Assembly (NCBI GenBank): GCA_024279745.1
Contig: JAJRRE010000373.1
Coordinates: 1-8,439, forward strand
From: Alphaproteobacteria bacterium
GTDB taxonomy: Bacteria; Pseudomonadota; Alphaproteobacteria; Rhizobiales; Hyphomicrobiaceae
DNA length: 8,439 nt
Reading direction: 5' to 3'
Of the stretch, positions 4,615 to 8,439 are shown in pieces. The translations under genes were made by a program, and so were the position numbers. Under the pieces are notes generated by a model. That model searched no databases. It was given only the letters and a program-made list of their open reading frames with translations, and was not told where the DNA came from. Position 1 is the first letter of the stretch; each line of letters opens with the position of its first letter.

Positions 4615-5463
4615 ATGTCGATCAACATACGCCTTGCACCCGTCATCGGATGGCAAAAAGTTTTTCTTATGTTGACTTGTCTTTTCAGCGCGGCCGCTTT
4701 GCCCGCCGCCATAGTCGCGGGGCCGGCCGCCGGGCAGCAAACGCCGCGTGCAACTATGCCGCCGGCAATGGTTTATCTCAGTGACGTCGACGCGACGATT
4801 GCGCAAGACATACGCTATGCGCGCGCGCATAATTTTCTTGGTCGTCCGGTTGATGGCTATCAGGCGGCACAATGTATATTACGCCGCGCGGTTGCCGAGG
4901 CTTTAGCTCGGGTTCAACATCGGTTTAAGCAGCACGGCCTGAGCCTGAAAGTTTATGACTGTTATCGGCCTGCACGAGCGGTACGTGACTTTGTGCGCTG
5001 GGCGCGCGATCCAAACGACACCACCCGCAAGGCGGAATTTTATCCAACCCTGCGCAAGGGCGATTTGTTCAAGCTGCGCTACATTTCAAAGAAATCAAAA
5101 CACACGCTTGGCAATACGGTTGATTTAACCTTGGTCCCCTTGGGCAGCACGGCGCCGCCCTTTGATGGAAGCGCGCCGCAACGGGCCTGTCACGGTCCCG
5201 CCAAAACACGCGCGCGCGACAACAGTCTGGAGTTCGGCACTGGATATGATTGTTTTCACGCGCGTAGTGGCCGGGGATTGCAGTCAAGCCATAAGCTAGC
5301 CTGGCACAATCGCGCGCTGCTAAACCGCGAGATGGGAAAAGAAGGGTTCAAAAATTATTTTCGCGAGTGGTGGCATTTTAAGTTGCCCGGCGCGGGGGCG
5401 AATGAGGCTATGGATTTTCCAGTGCGGGCAAAGGGAACAAGTGCAACGGGACAGGAGCATTAG
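4615..5463 (+). CDS. Exported D-alanyl-D-alanine dipeptidase, VanX/DdpX type (M15D), 282 aa
   Basis: This is a zinc metallopeptidase that splits D-Ala-D-Ala, a role linked to cell-wall dipeptide recycling in Gram-negatives (DdpX) and to vancomycin resistance in others (VanX). Residues 13-40 form a Sec-type signal peptide ending near GPAAG-QQ, so the enzyme is periplasmic. Family motifs follow: substrate-binding Arg in YDCYRPARA (R118), SKHTLGNTVDLTL with zinc ligands H163 and D170, FGTGYDCF (207-214), and the catalytic Glu and third zinc ligand in REWWHF (E251, H254). Four cysteines in the mature part (C87, C116, C192, C213) could form disulfides. I chose ATG 4615 because GGAG (4602-4605) lies 9 nt upstream and a signal peptide begins there; the frame is open further upstream without a better start. 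There is no vanH, vanA or ddp transport operon beside it, so it is probably a housekeeping or recycling enzyme and not a resistance gene. Confidence 0.93.
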   Translation: MSINIRLAPVIGWQKVFLMLTCLFSAAALPAAIVAGPAAGQQTPRATMPPAMVYLSDVDATIAQDIRYARAHNFLGRPVDGYQAAQCILRRAVAEALARVQHRFKQHGLSLKVYDCYRPARAVRDFVRWARDPNDTTRKAEFYPTLRKGDLFKLRYISKKSKHTLGNTVDLTLVPLGSTAPPFDGSAPQRACHGPAKTRARDNSLEFGTGYDCFHARSGRGLQSSHKLAWHNRALLNREMGKEGFKNYFREWWHFKLPGAGANEAMDFPVRAKGTSATGQEH

Positions 5464-5490
5464 GAAACAGAAGTAACATTGGTTTGCTCG

Positions 5491-5523
5491 CGCACTGGCC
5501 GCGCCAACGCACTGGCCGCGCCA
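5491..5523. repeat. Perfect tandem duplication, 17-bp period, between convergent genes
   Basis: CGCACTGGCCGCGCCA occurs at 5491-5506 and again at 5508-5523, separated by one A. The second copy with its right flank forms a hairpin, ACTGGC/GCCAGT (5511-5516 with 5520-5525). Outer arms GGTTTG (5481-5486) and CAAACC (5528-5533) can enclose the whole. The right edge touches the stop codon of the SixA-like gene. It may help end both convergent transcripts, although there is no T run. Confidence 0.7.
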
Positions 5524-5524
5524 G

Positions 5525-6037
5525 TTACAAACCGCGCGGCACCATATAGAGATCCAAATGCCCGTCGCCCTGATTGAGCTGCGACCAGTTTTCACTTTCG
5601 AAGGAAAACACTGCCAATGCGCAAGTTGGATATTTCTGCGCCAGATTAAACCGTGCATCATGCGACCCGCCGCCGCATAATCCCAGCGCCAACCCATGCA
5701 TCCCCGGATTATGACCGATCAGTAAGATATGTTGATATTTCGCTTTCACTGCTTTCAGCCGGGCGAGCATGGCGCCGGAGCTGGCCAAATACAGCTCATC
5801 TTCATGTTTGATTTTAGGGGAGCCGCCAAGCTCCGGCAGCAACAGTTCAAGCGTTTGGCGCGTGCGCGCGGCGCTGGAGCACAGAACAATATCGGGTGAA
5901 AGATTTTGTTCGCTCATGAAGCGGCCCATCATTGGCGCGGATTTACGGCCACGGCGACTGAGGCGGCGGGAGATATCAGATAGGTCATGTGAGGACCAGT
6001 CTGATTTGGCATGACGCAAGAGGGATAAAGTACGCAT
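5525..6037 (-). CDS. SixA-like histidine phosphatase family protein, 170 aa
   Basis: This is a small cytosolic member of the histidine phosphatase (RHG) superfamily, in the SixA-like group; SixA itself removes phosphate from a histidine on a phosphotransfer protein. The catalytic RHA motif is at R8-H9 in LSLLRHAKSDW. A second phosphate-binding Arg lies in SSAARTRQT (R58), an acidic residue in EDELYLA (E81) and the second catalytic His in LLIGHNPG (H109). All core residues are present and the length is right. ATG 6037 fits the family start exactly, but no Shine-Dalgarno precedes it; the bases before it read as overlapping TATACT boxes. It lies 54 bp after trpE on the same strand, so co-transcription is possible. 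Its real substrate is unknown: group members are often annotated as phosphohistidine phosphatases without direct proof. Confidence 0.9.
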   Translation of the reverse strand: MRTLSLLRHAKSDWSSHDLSDISRRLSRRGRKSAPMMGRFMSEQNLSPDIVLCSSAARTRQTLELLLPELGGSPKIKHEDELYLASSGAMLARLKAVKAKYQHILLIGHNPGMHGLALGLCGGGSHDARFNLAQKYPTCALAVFSFESENWSQLNQGDGHLDLYMVPRGL

Positions 6038-6038
6038 G

Positions 6039-6049
6039 AGTATAGTATA
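6039..6049 (-). promoter_or_regulatory. Possible -10 element for a leaderless sixA-like transcript
   Basis: On the minus strand TATACT occurs at 6049-6044 and, overlapping it, at 6044-6039. The first ends 6 nt before the ATG at 6037, placing the expected start point at or next to the initiator codon. This fits the missing Shine-Dalgarno. A TATAAT also occurs at 6083-6078. None has a recognisable -35, so the call is weak. Confidence 0.2.
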
Positions 6050-6091
6050 GCCGACTTCGAACGGGTTTGGGGGAGAAATTATACGTTTGGG

Positions 6092-7693
6092 TTAGCGGTT
6101 GCCGCGTTTGCTGGTTTGCGCAAAACGCACCGCTTCCTTGGCGGCGGCAAACAGCGCCCGGGCCTTGTTCTCGCATTCGGCCTGCTCTTTTTCCGGGACA
6201 GAATCTGCAACCAACCCAGCGCCCGCCTGCACATAGATCCGGCCGTCTTTCACAACCGCCGTGCGCAGCGCGATACAGGTATCCATTTGCCCGTCGGCGG
6301 AAAAATACCCGACGCAACCAGCATAGGGGCCGCGTTTGTCCCGCTCCAATTCATCGATAATCTGCATGGCGCGAACTTTTGGTGCCCCCGACACGGTACC
6401 GGCGGGAAACCCGGCCATCAGCGCGTCTATGGCATCGAATTTTTTCGACAGTTTGCCAATGACATTGGAGACGATATGCATGACATGGCTGTAGCGCTCG
6501 ACAATGAAGCGCTCGGTGACGCGGATTGAGCCTATCTCAGCCACCCGGCCAACATCATTGCGGCCCAGATCCAGAAGCATTAAATGTTCCGCGCGTTCTT
6601 TCGGGTCGGCCAGCAGGGCATCGGCATTGGCCTGATCCTGCGCGACATTGGCGCCGCGTATGGCGGTGCCGGCGATCGGGCGAATGGTGACTTCATCGCC
6701 GCGCACGCGCACCAATATTTCCGGGCTGGAGCCGACCAGTGAAAACGCACCAAAGTCGAGATGAAACAAAAAGGGCGAGGGGTTTAGCCGGCGCAAGGAT
6801 CTGTACAGGGCGAGGGAAGGCAATTCAAATGGGGCTTCAAAACGCTGTGACAGCACAACCTGGAAGATATCGCCCGCGGCAATATATTCTTTCGCGGTCT
6901 CGACCATTTTCATATAGTCGCCCGGCGCCGTGTTGGAAACCGCGTCGGGCATATCCAGTCCAGCTTCGCTCATAGCAGTTGCGCGCGGTACCGGCCCGTC
7001 AAGCGCTTCCACCACTGCCGCCAATCGCGCTGTTGCCTGGCTGTAAGCCTTCTGGGCCTGGTCTGTGGCTCTGGTTTTATTTTTCTTCTTGCCAGGGCTT
7101 GCCGTTTTGCCAGCCTTGGCATTCGTCCCCGTCTCATAAACCGCGCTGACGACGGTCATCTCGTCCTTAACCGCGTCGAAAATGACCATGGTCGTGGGGC
7201 GCACCAAAATACCATCGGGAACATCCAGCACCTCAGGCGGCTGATTGGGAAGATCTTCGACCAGGCGGATGGTGTCATAACCCATATAGCCAAATACGCC
7301 GGCGACCATTGGCGGCAAGCCTTCGGGTACATCGATCCGTGATTGCTCAAGCAGGGCGCGCAAAGAAGTCAGGGTATCGCTTGCTTCGTTAGTAAAGCTG
7401 TCTGGATTGCGCAGGGCATCACGGTTGATTTCGGCCCGATTGCCGGTGCAGCGCCAGACCGTATCAGGTGCCAGACCAATAATGGAATAGCGGCCGCGCA
7501 CAGCGCCGCCCTCAACCGATTCCAGCAAGAAACTCATCGGCTGCCCATCGCCCAGTTTCAGCATCGCCGACACCGGCGTTTCCAGATCGGCAATCAGTTT
7601 GGTCCAGACCAGTTGCGCCTTACCCGCCGCGTAGTTTTTTGCGAAGGTTTTTAAGTCTGGCAAGACGTCGTCGCCGGGCAATTCAACGGACAT
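6092..7693 (-). CDS. trpE: Anthranilate synthase component I, TrpE, 533 aa
   Basis: TrpE converts chorismate to anthranilate, using ammonia supplied by the glutamine amidotransferase TrpG; this is the first step of tryptophan synthesis. The N-terminal domain holds the feedback (tryptophan-binding) motif LLES at 57-60 in FLLESVEGG. The chorismate-binding domain follows with GDIFQVVLSQRF (274-285), SSPEILVR (322-329), RPIAGT (338-343), EHLMLLDLGRND (369-380), AGFPAGTVSGAPKVRAM (427-443) and AGAGLVADSVPEKE (490-503). All active-site blocks are intact. A Lys-rich linker (about 192-210, GKKKNKTR) between the two domains looks like a lineage insertion. I chose ATG 7693 because AAGG lies just upstream and the family core starts soon after; an ATG at 7723 in the same frame has no ribosome-binding site. 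Upstream is ppiD on the same strand, a known alphaproteobacterial arrangement. trpG does not follow; a SixA-like gene does. No Trp-codon leader peptide was seen. Confidence 0.98.
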   Translation of the reverse strand: MSVELPGDDVLPDLKTFAKNYAAGKAQLVWTKLIADLETPVSAMLKLGDGQPMSFLLESVEGGAVRGRYSIIGLAPDTVWRCTGNRAEINRDALRNPDSFTNEASDTLTSLRALLEQSRIDVPEGLPPMVAGVFGYMGYDTIRLVEDLPNQPPEVLDVPDGILVRPTTMVIFDAVKDEMTVVSAVYETGTNAKAGKTASPGKKKNKTRATDQAQKAYSQATARLAAVVEALDGPVPRATAMSEAGLDMPDAVSNTAPGDYMKMVETAKEYIAAGDIFQVVLSQRFEAPFELPSLALYRSLRRLNPSPFLFHLDFGAFSLVGSSPEILVRVRGDEVTIRPIAGTAIRGANVAQDQANADALLADPKERAEHLMLLDLGRNDVGRVAEIGSIRVTERFIVERYSHVMHIVSNVIGKLSKKFDAIDALMAGFPAGTVSGAPKVRAMQIIDELERDKRGPYAGCVGYFSADGQMDTCIALRTAVVKDGRIYVQAGAGLVADSVPEKEQAECENKARALFAAAKEAVRFAQTSKRGNR

Positions 7694-7735
7694 GGGCGTA
7701 CCTTGAAGAGTTCCATGTAACATAGCTTGAGCTTA

Positions 7736-7751
7736 TAGCGTGTTAGCGTGT
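7736..7751. repeat. Perfect tandem 8-bp repeat in the ppiD-trpE spacer
   Basis: TAGCGTGT is repeated twice without a gap (7736-7743, 7744-7751), 43-58 bp before the chosen trpE start. It could be an operator half-site pair or a replication slip. The spacer has no clear promoter, and ppiD-trpE may share a transcript. Confidence 0.5.
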
Positions 7752-7793
7752 ATCAGCTTTCGAACAAACCGGATAAATCCAGGCGGCGCGCGC

Positions 7794-8439
7794 CTAAAAC
7801 AGTCCCGACAATAGCCCGCCGGTGCCCGTGGGTTGCAGCTGTTCTTGGCCTGTTGTGCGCCGGAATGTCGCTTGATTGACCGATTGTCCATAGCGCACCA
7901 ACAAGGCGGAGATGTACTGATTGATAATATCACCACCCATTTGCTGGGTCAGGGCATTGCCAAGCGCCTTTTTCTCAGCCGCCGTTGGTTTTGCGGGCCT
8001 GATGATCTTAAGCACGCTCAAGATTGTGCGCGATTGATTGTCGGCACTGACCACGGAGGCGGTGTCATTGAGTTTCAAGGCAAAGGCACGCTCAAGCGCC
8101 CGCGCGTTCAACCCCGTAGCCGGACCTAAACGTTTGATCGGTTTCAACGAAACAACTTTGACTTTGTTTTGCCGCGCCACTTCTTCAAACGACGTTCCTT
8201 TTTTGATTTTATCGACTGCATCGCGGGCTGCGTCCGCAATCGCCTTGCGTTTTGCCAAATCCAGAACGATGGCCTTAACGTCGTCTTTCACATCTTTGAA
8301 AGGCTTTTGTTTGGAGGGCGTTTCACCGAAGATATCAAACCAGGCATAGCCGCCGGCAGCCAAATCGATCACATTGTTTTCTACACCAATTGCACCGCTG
8401 AAGATGGCATTGGCAATCTTTGCTTTATCGGCAAGCGAC
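7794..8439 (-). CDS. PpiD-like periplasmic peptidyl-prolyl isomerase / folding factor (C-terminal 214 residues, cut by window edge)
   Basis: PpiD-like proteins are anchored in the inner membrane by one N-terminal helix and help fold outer-membrane and periplasmic proteins through a SurA-like chaperone part and a parvulin domain. Only the C-terminal part is visible. It begins with ADKAKIANAIFSGAIGVEN and WFDIFGETP, a stretch that normally follows the parvulin domain. A Lys-rich helical region follows (PFKDVKDDVKAIVLDLAKRKAIADAA), then the terminal domain ending in GGLLSGLF. No active-site motif lies in this fragment, so the call rests on overall pattern and on the ppiD-trpE gene order known in Alphaproteobacteria. 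The stop codon (7794-7796) is directly followed on the minus strand by GC-rich palindromic sequence GGCGCGCGCC. The start and the membrane anchor lie outside the window. Confidence 0.82.
   Translation of the reverse strand, partial: SLADKAKIANAIFSGAIGVENNVIDLAAGGYAWFDIFGETPSKQKPFKDVKDDVKAIVLDLAKRKAIADAARDAVDKIKKGTSFEEVARQNKVKVVSLKPIKRLGPATGLNARALERAFALKLNDTASVVSADNQSRTILSVLKIIRPAKPTAAEKKALGNALTQQMGGDIINQYISALLVRYGQSVNQATFRRTTGQEQLQPTGTGGLLSGLF

Noticed and set aside
7694..7793. Search for a tryptophan attenuator before trpE.
   Set aside because: There is no short ORF with tandem Trp codons and no hairpin plus T run in the spacer.
1..8439. Search for tRNA genes, CRISPR arrays, insertion-sequence ends and integrase or transposase genes.
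   Set aside because: Nothing matching was seen by eye on either strand. All repeats present are short and local.

Overview
The window reads as a piece of a moderately GC-rich alphaproteobacterial chromosome. The protein types support this: a UvrA whose N-terminal zinc-finger position reads CPVSG, a ppiD-trpE gene pair, and a SixA-like phosphatase of the type common in that class. I infer the class from recognised family features, not from a search. No mobile element, CRISPR array, tRNA or rRNA is visible.

Layout, left to right. (1) 1-942, minus: the first 314 codons of uvrA, cut by the window edge. (2) 943-1519: a divergent control region. It holds a near-match to the alphaproteobacterial LexA box on the uvrA side, three 16-bp tandem repeats running into a terminator-like hairpin, and a possible 17-codon leader ORF whose stop codon overlaps the next gene's Shine-Dalgarno. 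(3) 1520-2668, plus: a YeeE/YedE (TsuA-type) sulfur-compound transporter. (4) 2813-3184, minus: a YkgJ-type cysteine-cluster protein. (5) 3185-3425: a spacer with two strong hairpin systems. (6) 3426-4127, minus: a metaxin/FAX-like glutathione S-transferase homologue. (7) 4128-4614: a divergent gap that contains, on the minus strand, what looks like a small RNA with an exposed CCUCCU loop and a classic Rho-independent terminator. (8) 4615-5463, plus: an exported VanX/DdpX-type D-Ala-D-Ala dipeptidase. (9) 5525-6037, minus: a SixA-like phosphatase, convergent with the dipeptidase across a 17-bp tandem duplication. (10) 6092-7693, minus: trpE. (11) 7794-8439, minus: the C-terminal 214 residues of a PpiD-like periplasmic folding factor, cut by the right edge.

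The genes are mostly housekeeping functions: DNA repair, sulfur uptake, cell-wall dipeptide turnover, tryptophan synthesis and protein folding. Only ppiD-trpE-sixA look like a co-oriented run that could share a transcript. The protein genes themselves are ordinary. The most interesting material is in the intergenic DNA, above all the candidate anti-Shine-Dalgarno sRNA at about 4338-4460. Its loop can pair perfectly over 8 nt with the ribosome-binding site of the leader ORF before the sulfur transporter.
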